Part shown: positions 21,044-32,473 of the stretch, piece by piece | How positions within the stretch are numbered: position 1 is the stretch's first letter | How the letters are laid out: each line of letters opens with the position of its first letter | NCBI GenBank assembly: GCA_025174535.1 | Contig: JALBUN010000034.1 | Coordinates: 350,501 to 414,500 of the forward strand | Length of the DNA: 64,000 bases | Direction: 5' to 3' | From: Cantharellus purpuraceus | Lineage: Eukaryota; Basidiomycota; Agaricomycetes; Cantharellales; Hydnaceae | Made by a program: the position numbers and the translations under genes | The notes under the pieces: generated by a model | The model's database searches: none | What the model saw: only the letters and a program-made list of their open reading frames with translations | Told to the model about the DNA's origin: nothing

Positions 21044-22846
21044 CTAATAAGCCGTATTCCCTATGTTTCCAAGCTTGATTCTATTTGGTTGCTTGTCACA
21101 TTTTCGCGTGGATGGCTCCAAACGTTCAACCATCCCCTTCTTCTCCAGGGTTTTTCCATCAGCCTGCGATATATCTCCGATTGGTATGATAGTCTCGGTA
21201 CAGACATCGGCATTCGGCGTCGGATCACCATTCTGGACTCCAAGCATGGTGATATTGGTAGGGTCGGTAGCCGAGTAGGCAGCAGGGGAGGCTGTTATCA
21301 AATGTATAGGGTCTTTCGCCTCGTTGTGTGCTGAACCAAAAGCCTGAGGACGCGGTCGACATACCGCAGATGGGATTGACGAGCGCGACTCATTCTCCCG
21401 TCTGATGTTCAAAGATGTGCACCTCTTCTGCAGACCACCAGCTGTGCCTCCCCCCATGCCACTGATACTGCTGGTCGCGTCAATGAGGTGTCCTTGCGAA
21501 GCGGCTCGCTTGTCGCCGATATAAAATCCAAACCTGGACTTCAGCCCTTCGGTCAACTCTTCCCTGACAATCTGTTCTCCTCCCTCCACTGTGGATGTTA
21601 CGTCCTTGATTAATTGATCTGACGACGTCTTGGGAATCGCCATCTCATCTGCGATGGCAACCAACTTGTGCAGCGCTCGCCTAGATTCATCCCGCATGAT
21701 TCTCGCCGCTTGCAGCTCTTCCAACGCCGCTTTCTTTGCATCCACAGATGCAGCTCTCTCCTGTTCAGCTTTGATGGCAAGTAACCTCGCCCTCACCATC
21801 TCCTTTTTCACGAGCTCTTTCTCCATATCAACGACGGCACGGGAATGTTCGACACGGGCATATCCTTTAGCCAAGTTGGCCTTTTCAGCCTCTCGCAGCT
21901 TCTCGAAGGCTGTCCTTGCATCCCTAAGTGCCGCAAGCCTTCTCTGCGTCTCATTCCGTGCCTCTTCTAGTGCGTCGCCTCGTTCCTTGTCAAGGGCTAT
22001 ATTAAGCCGTTCTCGATCTTCTGCAGCATAAGATTCAATCTGACCCTGAACAAGCACAATTGCCTCAGTAGCTAGACTGAAGCGAGAAACATGAGTTTGT
22101 GCCTTTTTGAGGCTTTCATGAGCCTCGATGCGTTCAGCTCTGGCACTAGTTATGAGAACATCAAGCTCGGCAGATTTCACGTCGACTTTATCGGTCAACT
22201 TTTGGATGTGGAGTCGCTCTTGGTGCACCTTGTCGAGGGCGTCGGTGAGGCTGTCGCTTACCGCGTTGGCCCTCGCTTTAGCGTCCAACGAAGCAGCAGC
22301 GCATGTCACTTGAGCCGCAGTGGCCGCCAGTAAGTTACCAATGACCTCTGCATGCTCCTGATCAATGAAATCAAGTTCTCGTTGCGCGGTCTGCAACAAA
22401 GCATTCTCAAGGACGTGCATGGCTTTCTCTTGATCTTCTCTCTCTTGCTGTGCTTCTATCCTGTTTGTCCTGAACATAATTGTGGCGCCTCGGCGGATCA
22501 GGGTCTGCTTCTTCTTCTGCGCAGTCATGTTCGTTGCCCAGGCTGCCTTCTCCTCTCGAAACAGGATTTGCTCTTGTTCGAGTGCCTTTTCCCTGGCGTT
22601 GAGGCTCTGTTCCCTCAGGATTAGGTCCTTCAATGTCGGACGTGTGTTGACTCGGTTTGGTGGAGCATCTAAAGAGAGCTGGGAGTATCGTGGCGATGCC
22701 TTGAATTCCTCCAGGTCCTTGCCTCTCTGTGTAGACAGACGACAAGCGCTGTTAGCAATACGGCTAACAAGACACACGATCCTTGCCTTGGGGATTTTCG
22801 ACAGTTTCCTTTTCACGTTCTTCACTCTCAGCTTGAAGTTCAGCAT
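21044..22846 (-). CDS. Long coiled-coil protein, function unknown
   Basis: This is a single uninterrupted 600-codon frame with ATG at 22846 (MLNFKLRVKNVKRKLSKIPK) and the stop at 21044. The basic N-terminus is followed from about residue 70 to 430 by a nearly continuous heptad-rich region with many Glu, Arg, Lys, Ala and Gln (REQSLNAREKALEQEQILFR, LRDARTAFEKLREAEKANLA, KAEQERAASVDAKKAALEEL), interrupted by Ala-rich stretches. The last 150 residues are Ser/Thr/Gly-rich and look disordered. I do not recognise a family. The lack of introns across 1.8 kb is unusual for this window. An upstream 5' exon in 22850-23300 cannot be excluded. Likely a structural or cytoskeleton-associated protein, but that is a guess from the coiled coil. 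Confidence 0.65.
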   Translation of the reverse strand: MLNFKLRVKNVKRKLSKIPKARIVCLVSRIANSACRLSTQRGKDLEEFKASPRYSQLSLDAPPNRVNTRPTLKDLILREQSLNAREKALEQEQILFREEKAAWATNMTAQKKKQTLIRRGATIMFRTNRIEAQQEREDQEKAMHVLENALLQTAQRELDFIDQEHAEVIGNLLAATAAQVTCAAASLDAKARANAVSDSLTDALDKVHQERLHIQKLTDKVDVKSAELDVLITSARAERIEAHESLKKAQTHVSRFSLATEAIVLVQGQIESYAAEDRERLNIALDKERGDALEEARNETQRRLAALRDARTAFEKLREAEKANLAKGYARVEHSRAVVDMEKELVKKEMVRARLLAIKAEQERAASVDAKKAALEELQAARIMRDESRRALHKLVAIADEMAIPKTSSDQLIKDVTSTVEGGEQIVREELTEGLKSRFGFYIGDKRAASQGHLIDATSSISGMGGGTAGGLQKRCTSLNIRRENESRSSIPSAVCRPRPQAFGSAHNEAKDPIHLITASPAAYSATDPTNITMLGVQNGDPTPNADVCTETIIPIGDISQADGKTLEKKGMVERLEPSTRKCDKQPNRIKLGNIGNTAY

Positions 22847-24352
22847 GTTATCGCAATGTGACTCCTCCGAGTGCAGTCTGTGTACCTAGAACTGTAGCTG
22901 TGGTGGTCGCAGTGAACGTACAATTCGGGCGGCTGGTCGAGCGGCTGGGCTTTTCAAAGATTGGGAGGAAGGGTTGAAAACAAGACAGCTTTGTGATTGT
23001 ATGCCAGCCACATGAAGGTAGCAGTGCCTTTAACCCTCGACTTCCTTGCCAAATATACCGCATATATGTACTTTTTTGGTGAATATCGCGTGGTTTCAAG
23101 CTGTCGACAGCAGGAGGCGGCAACGAGCTTTTTAGAGCATACGAGCGGGCACTAGAGGTAGCGGTGCAGTCGGACGTTGAAGGAGGAGAGAGAGGTGCAT
23201 GCCCACTGTTTCCAGCGAGTCGGCGCTCCACCTTCGAGTTTGTTGTCGGAACTTGTGTGGGGGTGTTGTAGGCGCGTGCGTCATGGGCTTCGTCTTCTTG
23301 TTGACATGACGGAAAAAACTTTGAGTATCTGACCTTACGCCTTCAGTGTTGGAAAATGATGTCTACAACAAATCGACGTATGGCGGATACCCTGCCACCA
23401 GATTACTCTGTGTACGGTCTGGCAGACTCTCCCTCAAAGAGTTGATTCCTCTGGCAAAGCATATACATTGAAGGTCTTCTACTCAACCCTTGTGCTTGAC
23501 AATTACTGTACCTTTAGTCTTAGTAGGCCACTCACTCGCGGGTCGTGTGCAGGCTGAGATCAAGTTCTGGAATATTGTCTCGGGCCCGGCGATTGCTATC
23601 CGAAGATAACACCAGATACTTGGTTGGGGAAATCTATATTTGCACAAAGTTTAGTGTCGAACCCGCTTAAGATTTTCGGGACCCACCGACAGGGACATCC
23701 ATATCTAGTCTGATGTTCTTGCTGTGGTAGTGGAGCCAGGCAAGTCAGCAAGTTCGAGCAATGGCACAATCTGCATTGCTTAATGCTATCATAAGTATAC
23801 ATGATCATCGCAGCGGTATTCGTCGCCTCGTGACCATATGCAATCAGCGGCTGTCACCACTATCGCCATCATTAACAGAATTGTCGTCATGACGAATTGA
23901 ATTGGCAGGAACCACCTTTAACTACTCCAAGTCGGCGCTCGATCACAACTTGTCATTTGCACTCGAACAATTCAAGAAGTGAAGGTAGTAGCGTATATCG
24001 AGGGTAGGGGTTGTGCGGACAGGACGTAATCAGATTAAAAGGTGTTGGCGGGTAGTGAGGAACTCGGGTTGGGGCGTCAAACGGGTAATAGTGGGGAGGG
24101 GGGGGACAAAAGGCAGCAGAAACAAATGTCTCTCGGAAGAGTAGTGAGTGGTAGGTGATGGGTAGAAGCAAGTACAACAAAATGTCAAAAGCGTGGGAAC
24201 TGAGAATCCCGTGTCGGTGCAAGCAACGTTCAACGGGGGAAATAAACGTGATCACAGGTAAGGAGTTATGGTAGTCCGGGTGAAGCAAAGGGGTCCTACA
24301 TCTACCACGTCCCACAGCTTCCGAGTTTTGATGAGGTGAATGACGGTTACAC
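22847..24352. other. Intergenic, 1.5 kb
   Basis: No gene is supported. A minus-strand open stretch (22848-23231, 127 codons, starting with GTG) could hide a 5' exon of the coiled-coil gene but has no recognisable motif. The remainder is AT-rich non-coding sequence. Confidence 0.35.
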
Positions 24353-25340
24353 TCAGGCGAGGAACGCGGCAAGGAGCATCCCAATGATACCTGGGGCGGA
24401 GCCTATGCTGAGAGGCATAGCAGCGCTCTTGCTTGTGGAGGCAGAAGCACTGGCGCCAGCACTCGTTGCAGAAGCGGCCCTGCAAAAAGGAATTGGGAAT
24501 GGTGTTGTAAATGATGGGTGATTCACTTACTTGGACGTGGATGCGCCACCTGCGGTGGACGCAGGGGTAGCGGCGGCGCTGGACCCTTGGCTAACAGAAG
24601 CTGCTGATGTCACCGCACTAGAGGAAGCAGAGCTTGCCCCACTGGCCGATGAAGCGCTGGAGGCAGGTGTGCCAGAAGCAGTGCCTGATGCGCTACCCGA
24701 GGAAACAGAGTTTTTGCCAACGCAGCTTGTGGACGCTGTGAATGTCGGGGTTAGACCTGGAAATCAGGGGGCGACGGGTCACAAATACGTACATCCGGCT
24801 TGCACGGTAACTATGGCAGAGAAAGCAGTTGAACCAAGCGAGTCTTTGATCTGGAAGGTAATCGGGGTGCCTTCACCCATTGTCGTAAGTAATTCAACGA
24901 ATGAAAACGAGGATAATGATATACCTGAAGCAATGTCAGCGTTCCATGTCAAGGAGGTGCCAGTCACTGATCCCAGGTCCTCAATGGGAGCAGCTGACAC
25001 TTGACCACCAGGGAGGATGGATATAAAGTAAGGTGGCGTCCCACCACTGAAGTTGCGTGAGCGTCGTAAGCGAAGGAGGAAACCGAAAGCCTCACCTGTA
25101 AGTGAGCTGTGTGGGCTGGCACTACAGGGGAAATGACACCATTCAGCACAGTCCTCAAATACACCGACGATGGCGTCAACAAACCTCTGTGATAGAAGCG
25201 CTAAGTAGAAAGTGTCCTATTGAGTGATAGTAAAGCTACGTGGTAACTAGGGCAACTCACGGGGTATTGATTTGAGGCCCCTGGGCAAAGACACTGGTTG
25301 CGGCGATGGCAAGGAAAGCAAGAGAAGTGACCAACTGCAT
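24353..25340 (-). CDS. GPI-anchored Ser/Ala-rich surface protein
   Basis: The start is 25340: MQLVTSLAFLAIAATSVFA is a signal peptide, followed by QGPQINTP. After short introns the extracellular domain reads CQPTQLTY-SGG-TPPYFISILPGGQ, SAAPIEDLGSVTGTSLTWNA and ITFQIKDSLGSTAFSAIVTV. This small beta-sandwich-like module (CQPT.LTWSGG.PPYFL...PG) is common in basidiomycete GPI proteins. A long Ser/Ala/Thr-rich stalk follows (SGSASGTASGTPASSASSAS), then a GPI signal: small residues near SKSAAMPL and a hydrophobic end APGIIGMLLAAFLA at 24353. It is expected at the cell wall or outer membrane face. The intron after PSS (gtgtat...ctgtag) is inferred from the conserved CQPT motif. No enzymatic activity is suggested. 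A minus-strand TATAAA element lies about 220 nt upstream of the start. Confidence 0.8.
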
Positions 25341-25935
25341 TGCGAAATGAGGTATACAACGACGGACGAGTGAGTCGACGGGGGGATGATACGGGGCGCT
25401 GGAAGAGCTGGGATGACTGCGGCTTTCGAATCTCTTGATGCCCGCTTTTTCAACGAGACGCCTAAAGCCAAGCACGAACAAACATCAACCCATAATGTCG
25501 GAACTTTCGTCCGTTTTCTAGCATTGTAGTCTCACACGTTGTGTCATGCTAAGCTAGCTTTATATCCTTTTGGTCGTTGTCCGCCATACACACACTCTCC
25601 CGTTTTCGGTCTGCCAAGTTCATGTAAACACACAATCTGTGGCACGCCTGTAACAGGGGAACCACCGCCTTCTCCCAAGTAACGCCCTTTGACTAATTTG
25701 ACCCCTCAGTATCTTGCGAAACAATGGCGATGCCAAGTTGTGAAGGCGGGTGAAAGCGCTCAGCGATCACTCCAGTGGCTATGGTGGACAGGAGCGCCAA
25801 GAGAAAGACAGCCATGGGATCGGTGCGGTGGTGTGATCGGTCGACCCGGGTTTCGGCAGAGCTGCTCCTATCAGCTGTACAGACGGCCAAGGTATAAATC
25901 CCAGCCTAAACTTTACCCACAGCCGTCAAGCCACT

Positions 25936-26829
25936 TCAGTAAGAACACCAGATGAAATACATCCTCTCTTGCGTGTGAACATACCACGAATAAGGGAGGG
26001 AGGGCTGGACGACGTCCTCATCTGTTAGCCTAGAGGCTGCGCGTAAAGAGTTTAAGCTGTCATCCAAAGGACTTGGTGCGTGCAGGAACCATCGAAACGG
26101 GGTGTGCGACGATGGAGCCAACCTCCCGTCGTGTGCATGAGACTCAGCAGAGTCCTCTGGGACAGTAGCAAGCTTGACGCCACCGCGTTTCTGGCGTAGA
26201 CGAGAGAGGGGGATCGAACGTGGATTGGTGAGGGTGCTTCGCATGTAGGGGCTTGCTGAGGAAGAATTTGACTTTGGTGAAAACTCACATGCTGAAAGGG
26301 AATCAAAAGGTTCTAGCACTTTGGAAAGAATATGTTGTGGAATGGTGAGTCCAGGAGGGTGAGCTGGACTCTTCGAAGAACTGAGAACATTACGTGCTGT
26401 CAAAAATATACTCCTGGCCGCAGATGTATGATATGTTCGTGCGGGCTGAAGGGCATCAATAGCTTTAGCAGAGCAGAGGGGGGACATATTCTCAAAAACG
26501 AATGTGCACAATTCTTCTGAGAGCTCGTCGTTCGTCGCATGTGCGTGTAATCTCATTACAACGTCAGACGACAAGTCACAGCCACTCCGTGAGGAGCCTA
26601 GGAGACCATTGCGGGGAAGTCAAGCTAGGAGGTGTTGGGAGACAGTTTGGAGTAAACTCCTGAGCAATGGGCCTCGGCCTGCACCAGCTGCAGCGCGAGG
26701 GTACGCATCGGACACACGATCGCGCAAGGTGATGGGACTAGGAAGCAGGTCGAACAAATTTGCCAGATGTCCATTGCGTGACCCTGGTTCATAAGAATGC
26801 TTGCTGTCTGTGTATGATGAGATGAGCAC
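25936..26829 (-). CDS. Hypothetical protein, unrecognised; start not resolved
   Basis: Two minus-strand open stretches lie in the same frame, separated only by a TGA. A 60-nt intron (26598-26657, gtttac...cctag) removes the stop and keeps the frame, giving GRGPLLRS-SSRSGCDLSSDVV. Upstream the frame reads HSYEPGSRNGHLANLFDLLP and continues open past 26829 to about 26880 without an ATG, so at least one 5' exon is missing. Downstream it reads MRLHAHATNDELSEELCTFV and PFRWFLHAPSPLDDSLNSLR and stops at 25936. A hydrophobic stretch just beyond (FLLALLSTIATGVIA, about 25750-25815) may be a further 3' exon. No family is recognised. Codon use and open length suggest a real gene, but boundaries are weak. 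Confidence 0.45.
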
Positions 26830-26899
26830 GGAAGGTTTAGGCTGCGTGAAGAAGTTGCCGGTGGCGAAACAAAGGGGGGATTTACAACTGAGCGCGAGG

Positions 26900-28121
26900 C
26901 TTCAATTCACCCAACAACCAAATATACTCGCTGTGTGCGGCGGTGAGCAAGCGCAGGCGATGACGGTGCGTAGTGCCATCTCATTTCTGATAAGAAGCGA
27001 CAGGGGTGTCACACAGGTGCGGCAGTTACAAGGCTCCACCGTTTGATACTCAGCGCAAGGAAACCAAGCATCAGTGCTTCGGTGGCGTATAATGATGACT
27101 CATCACAGGGAAGAACACCAGAGTTGTTGCCATCCGCCACAACGATCTTTTAAGAAGAATCTTTAGGTGGATGTGACTGACTGACTCCGCCGGGTCCTTA
27201 CGTAACTGCAGCCGAGGAGGTCCGTGCACGGTGTGTGGACCGCCCTATATAAGAGGGAAGGGTGACAAATCCCCTTTTTTTCATCTCTTGTGCTCGGGCA
27301 TGTACTGTCGCCAGTGACGTTTTACTGAGGCACAGTCTTTTGCTGATTGCAAATTACACATCCGAACCCGTCTGGTTCCCTCGGGATTCAGCAATTTTTG
27401 GAACACACCTTGTATCTTCTTTGGGAAGATTTTACAGCGTCTTACGTCAAGTCTGGGATGAATTTTACAACAGTGTAGCAAGAATACTGTCGGTCACCGG
27501 GTGTCTGGGATCACGGCGATATGAAAAAGCAATTCTCTAGGACACTCGTTAGGGCGACTTGAGCCGAGTTTCGCCAGCTATGATAGCCTCAATACAGTGG
27601 AGTATTGGCAAAGCTCCGGTGGGGCTCCACAGTTGCTCTACACATGCCGCCGAAGCCCACTTTAGATTGGGTTCAGACTATGGTGGAGAATCAAAAAGCT
27701 GGGTTTTCAGCTTAAGCTGGTTCCATATACACCCTGTTGTTGTATACATAGCTGTAAATGTTTAATGAGTTATTTACAAGTGTTGGTAAATTTACAAGAA
27801 AATAGAGTGAGTTAGCAGGCTTGATTACATGCATGAGGGCATGTCCTGGGAAATATATGCCCTAGTCTTGTTCAGGATATGTTTTTTTGTGTAAATAATT
27901 AACAACTATTTTAATTACAGCTCTCAACAATTTTTCCAAGAGCCTGGAACAAATTTAGGGCTCACGGAACATAGGAACATCACAAGTAAAGATACTGGTA
28001 CCTTGTTCGATCCATTATCCTCCTGAACGTGACTGTCACGATCCGGCGATCACGTGACCATATCTTCACTCGTGTCGCCACAGACGTGAGTTCAGTATTT
28101 CAGTCACGTCTTGTGTTACCA
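26900..28121. other. Intergenic, 1.2 kb upstream of KU70
   Basis: No supported coding sequence. There is a good TATA element (TATATAAG, 27246-27253) with no convincing reading frame after it. The stretch 27760-27990 is AT-rich. The last 100 nt before the KU70 ATG contain several cgtgac/cacgtg-type motifs. Confidence 0.4.
27246..27253 (+). promoter_or_regulatory. Orphan TATA box
   Basis: TATATAAG preceded by a GC-rich stretch and followed by a pyrimidine run resembles a core promoter on the plus strand, but no open frame beginning with ATG follows closely (the first ATG, at 27300, gives only five codons). Confidence 0.35.
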
Positions 28122-31054
28122 ATGGCGCCCTTTGACGCATGGAACACGCTCGACGAAGACCAAGATGAAGAGCTGGAAGACTCCTCGGTGCGTGCAAGCG
28201 TAGTCTGGCACGAAGGAAAGGGCCCCGTGTGGCTCACGTATGCAGTATAGGAGTATTTCCAAGGCAAGGACGCTCTGCTGTTCTGTATAGACGCGTCTGC
28301 GGCTATGATTGAGCCTACGTCGACGGGACAGCGCGAGAGCCATGTGCAGGCGGTTCTCGAGATTGCCGTACAATTGCAGAAGCGCAAGGTCATCACGTCG
28401 CCGAATGATCTCGTCGGGATCATGTTCTATAATACTGTTAGTGATAGTGGTCGTTCATTGGATGCGGTAATAATGTGGATATGGTGTTGTTTTTCTTCTG
28501 GCAGGAAGAGCGTTCGGAGACGAAGAAAGGCGCAGAGATCAAGAATCATTGTTACGTTTATCAACCTATCGCACAGATCAATGCAGAGAGTATTCAACAA
28601 CTCGCTGCTCTTGTCCACGGCAAGTCCTGGGCGGTATTTTCGTTGATTTTGTGCCAGCGCTGACTCGCTGCTGTCATGGAGAAGTGAAGCAGGAGCCGGA
28701 AAAGTTGGGTGAGATGTATCCCCCGAAGAAGGGGTCGCCTGTCCCTGTGGGAGATGTTTTCACGAGTTGCAATTGGGTTATTCGTGATGGGTGCGTCGCG
28801 TTCACTCTACAAGTCCACCTTGCTTTCCTCACCGTACCGCCGACCACGCGCTCGCGCAGTGCACCAAAAACGGGGATGAAGCGGATATTCTTGATAACGA
28901 ACGATGAAGACCCGCATCCGTCTAATGTACAATATATCAAGACGGCGCGGACGACTCTTGATGTGGGTTTGCTTTTGGTCACGCATCTTGGTCCTTGTTA
29001 ATGCGCCCTTTGCGTAGGATTTATCCGCGAGTGGCGTCAGTGTTACGCCTTTCTTCATCACGTCGGACCCGAAGAAGCCTTTTGACCGTACCAAATTTTG
29101 GGATGTGAGTTGCAGCGTGGGTTGTAGGTGGATTCGCTCATATTCTGGAATATCATGTAGCATGTTCTTCCGGTCCTGGGTGCAGAGGAAGAGGGTATTA
29201 CGGAGCAGATGCCGGACGTGATCACGGAGCTGGACGCTTTGGTGCAGGAAATGAAGATTCGCGAGTTGGCTAAAAGGTCTCTTTTCAGTATCCCGATGCA
29301 CATGGCGGAGGGATTCACGATTGGCGTCAAAGGGTCAGTGCAATGTTAGACGGGCGATATGTGCTGCTGAATGATTTTCTATTTGTAGATATGGGTTAGT
29401 GACGCAGCAGACGAAGCCGGGTCACAAGTTTTTCAGCAATGAGAGGACTATGGAGGAGGCAAAGGGCAAAGTTATTTATTATGACCTGGTATGTGGTATC
29501 CTGCTACATTACATGTCTATTCCACTAACAGGCCTGCGAGCAGGACTATCAACAGGAGTATGACAAGAGCCAGATTTTGTACGGCATGACACTTGGACCG
29601 ATGGCAGAGGACTCCAAAGAAGACGTCGACGACCCGTCGACAAAGGAGACCGGGGTCAAGAGTCGCGTACGTGCAGACACTGGTACGGTGGGTCAGCATC
29701 ATGTTCACCCCACGTGGACACTAGGTGTTCTTCACCGCGGACGACGTCAAGTCGTTCAGAACGCTGGATTTCGAGCCAGGCCTCAAGCTGCTCGGGTTCA
29801 AAGACAGCAGCGAGCTCGCGTTCGAGGACAACATCAAGCATTCTCTGTTCATCTACCCAGATGAAGTGGTGCGTGTCACGTGTACATGCTCTGCGCAGCT
29901 GGATGACACGCATGCCAGGCCTATACGGGGAGCACAAGAACGTTTAATGCATTGCTGAAGACGATGCTGGCCAAGAAAAAAATTGGGCTCGTGCTAGGAC
30001 TCACGCGACGCAACGCTGCGCCTACGTTCTTTGCGCTGCTGCCACAGGTGCGATGGTGTCCGTCTGCGTGTCCCTGTCATTGCACGCTAACCCCTGCGCC
30101 ATGACGTGCGTTCCCTTGCTGTGTTTAGGCGGAAAGGCTGGCGAAGGGCGGCGCGCAGCTAGATCCGCCCGGGATGCATCTGCAGCCTCTGCCGTTCGCA
30201 GACGACGTGCGTGAGGCGCCGGTGGAGCGTGCGTACCGAGGTGCGTTGGTTGAGCCCCTCTGGCGGGGGGCAGGTGACTCATATGCTGTGGGCCGTGCGC
30301 TGTGTGCAGCCGGCAACGAGCTGAAGGAAGCAGCGGGAGCGTTGATCGGCAAGCTGACGTTGAAGAACGGGTCGTATGAGCCGGATAGTTATCCGAATCC
30401 AGGTGCGTGGGCTGTGTGTGTGTCTCGTGTGGTGGGGCCGGGAGCTGAGGCGGTGCCAGCGCTGGCGTTGTTCTGGGCCCAGCTGGAGGCGAAGGCGTTC
30501 CAGGAGGAGTACGATGTAGAAAAGTTTGAGGATGTGAGTGCGCCGCAATGGGACAAGATCCACAAGGTGCGCATGCGCCATCTGTGGTTGTTGGCGGGGG
30601 GTTGAGGTTTTAACTAATCGGCGACTCGGAACAGCGCACGGGGGAGTTGATGCAGGCGTGGAAGGAGGCGCTGGAGAGGGATGAGGCGGCAGACCATGTG
30701 CTGATTACGGCCGGGGTGAAGCGTAAAGCGGTGAGTGGGGCAGCTGCGTGTTGTGGTGGTGGGTGGGGCTGACGGCGCGTGACAGGATGTAGGTGTGGAT
30801 GAGGCTGAAATACGCAGCAGGTGGGAGGCGGGGACGCTGGAAAAGGTATGTAGGGACCCTCAATGGCTGTTCAGGTTGACTGACGTGTGCATATCAGTTG
30901 AGGAACGACCAGTTGAAGGTGAGACGCTTGCTTGTTGTGATCGATGCACGACTAACGATGTGTCTAGGAATTTCTGAGGGACAAGGGACTTGGGGTGTCT
31001 GGGAAGAAGGCGGATTTGGTGGGACGGGTGGGCGATTGGTTTGCCAGACACTAG
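28122..31054 (+). CDS. KU70: Ku70 subunit of the non-homologous end-joining DNA-end complex
   Basis: The start is ATG at 28122 (MAPFDAWNTLDEDQDEELED). The vWA domain begins KDALLFCIDASAAMIEPT and continues RKVITSPNDLVGIMFYNT and RIFLITNDEDPHPSNVQYIK, ending ITELDALVQEMKIRELAKRS. The Ku beta-barrel core contains MAEGFTIGVKG, VFFTADDVKSFRTLDFEPGL, IYPDEVAYTGSTRTFNALLK and IGLVLGLTRRNAAPTFFALL. The C-terminal arm follows (RAYRAGNELKEAAGALIGKL). A SAP domain ends the protein: KLRNDQLKEFLRDKGLG, SGKKADLVGRVGDWFARH; the stop is at 31052-31054. Ku70 pairs with Ku80 to bind DNA ends, recruits the ligase complex and acts at telomeres. The gene has more than ten short introns. GC content rises along it. 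Identity is secure. Confidence 0.94.
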
Positions 31055-31160
31055 AAGTAGCACTGTACGATAGGTCCAGTCGGAGACTGAAAAACTTAAC
31101 CGTCGCGTAGATCCACTGCTTGGTCATATTGGCCTTTTGCTCGCAGCGCCGACGGGCACG

Positions 31161-32036
31161 ATGGCATCTTCTTACCCAGTGAATCTCGTCGTCGTCAATG
31201 GAGCAGCGCACTTTCAGGAGTTGTTGTCGAGGGATCTGCAGCGGGTGTCGTTGATCAACTTTTGGGCGCCGTGGGCGGAGCCGTGTAGGCAGATGAATGA
31301 GGTGGTGGTGGAGCTGGCGCGGCGGTATGAAAAGGTGCTGGTGCTGGAGGTGCGTGGTGCGGGATGGTGATGTTGTGGTGCTGACGGGGGAGGCAGGTGG
31401 ACGCCGACACGCACGGGGACATTGCAGAGTCGTTTGAGATCGAGGCGGTGCCGTCGTTTGTCATCTTGCGGGTGCGTGTTGCGCGTGTGATGCATTGCGG
31501 GGCGTGCTGACGGTGTGTGTGTGTGTAGGGCCACACGCTGCTGGGAAGGATCGGGGGTGCGGATGCGGCGGCGTTGACGTCTGCGGTGGCGACGCACACG
31601 CGGGAGCCGCTGGTGGCGCAGTCGCAGACGACGCTGTCGCCGGAGCAGGCGCGGGGGCTGGAGACGGAGGAGGAGCTGACGGGGCGGATGCGGGGGCTGA
31701 TGGGGCAGTCGCGGGTGGTGCTGTTCATGAAGGGGGCCCCCGACGCGCCGCGGTGTGGGTTCTCGCGGCAGGCGGTGGCGTTGCTGCGTGCGGAGGGCGT
31801 CGAGTTTGCGCATTTTGACATTTTGACGGACGAACGGGTGCGACAGGGTGCGTGGGTGGGCGACGTGGTTTGGAGGTAGCTGACGGCCGTGTGTGTGTGT
31901 TGCAGGGCTCAAGGAACTGAACAGCTGGCCCACGTTTCCGCAGGTTATTGTCAAGGGCGAGTTTGTGGGTGGGCTGGACGTGCTGAAGGAGAGCGTGGAG
32001 AGCGGCGAGTTTAGGGAACTGCTGGCGGCAGATTAA
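31161..32036 (+). CDS. GRX4: Monothiol glutaredoxin Grx3/Grx4 (thioredoxin-like plus CGFS domain)
   Basis: The start is ATG at 31161 (MASSYPVNLVVVNGAAHFQE). Residues about 1-110 are a thioredoxin-like domain with WAPWAEPC, where the first Cys of the usual CxxC is Ala, so it is not a dithiol reductase. The glutaredoxin domain follows: RMRGLMGQSRVVLFMKGAPD, then CGFS in APRCGFSRQAVALL, and after a last intron GLKELNSWPTFPQVIVKGEF, VGGLDVLKES. The stop is at 32036. Cytosolic/nuclear Grx3/4 proteins bind a bridging [2Fe-2S] cluster through the CGFS Cys and glutathione and report iron status to transcription factors. Four introns are seen. It lies 106 nt after KU70 on the same strand within the GC-rich block. 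Identity is secure; whether it is the only Grx3/4 copy cannot be told here. Confidence 0.92.
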
Positions 32037-32473
32037 AAACACACATAAAGAGCAGTATACTATGAAAGATTTTCGTCGTGTTCGCCCTTAAAGCAGTGAA
32101 TGGTGCATGGAACTAGTCACCGGATCTGCACCATGGACCTCTATGGGCGTGTTTAGCAGACTGGTTAAAAGAGCCGGCCAAGGGTGGACAGACTAGGTCC
32201 CTAGAACCGCCCCGAACTTTGCGTCTGTTGCTGGTGCGTTGGTGGTGTTTCCATTCCTTGTTGTATGATATATAAACCTGGTGGCTGCAGCAGGTGGTTT
32301 GCCGTTAGAGCTGTTCCTCGACCGCCCATCCAACTGTTGTAATACTTCCTCCGCCAAAGGAGGACCCGCCGACACTGATATTTCCCTCTTTACCGCACTC
32401 GACCCCACGCGGTCTGGTACGGTAATACCGGAACCCGCTGGACAACACCGACAGCGACGATACTTGTAGTGCA
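32037..32473. other. Intergenic, ODC promoter and leader
   Basis: Apart from the TATA element described separately, no feature is supported. The leader after the TATA box is long enough for upstream reading frames, which control polyamine genes in some eukaryotes, but I see no conserved peptide. Confidence 0.4.
32269..32276 (+). promoter_or_regulatory. TATA box upstream of ornithine decarboxylase
   Basis: TATATAAA lies about 200 nt upstream of the ODC start codon at 32474, an ordinary distance for a fungal gene with a leader. It is the only strong TATA-like element in the 0.44 kb gap after the glutaredoxin gene. Confidence 0.5.

Noticed and set aside
22848..23231. 127-codon minus-strand open frame as a gene
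   Set aside because: It begins with GTG, has no recognisable motif and could at most be part of a 5' exon.
27262..27540. 92-codon plus-strand frame after the TATA box
   Set aside because: The frame begins with GTG, the first ATG downstream is in another context, and the peptide has no family resemblance.
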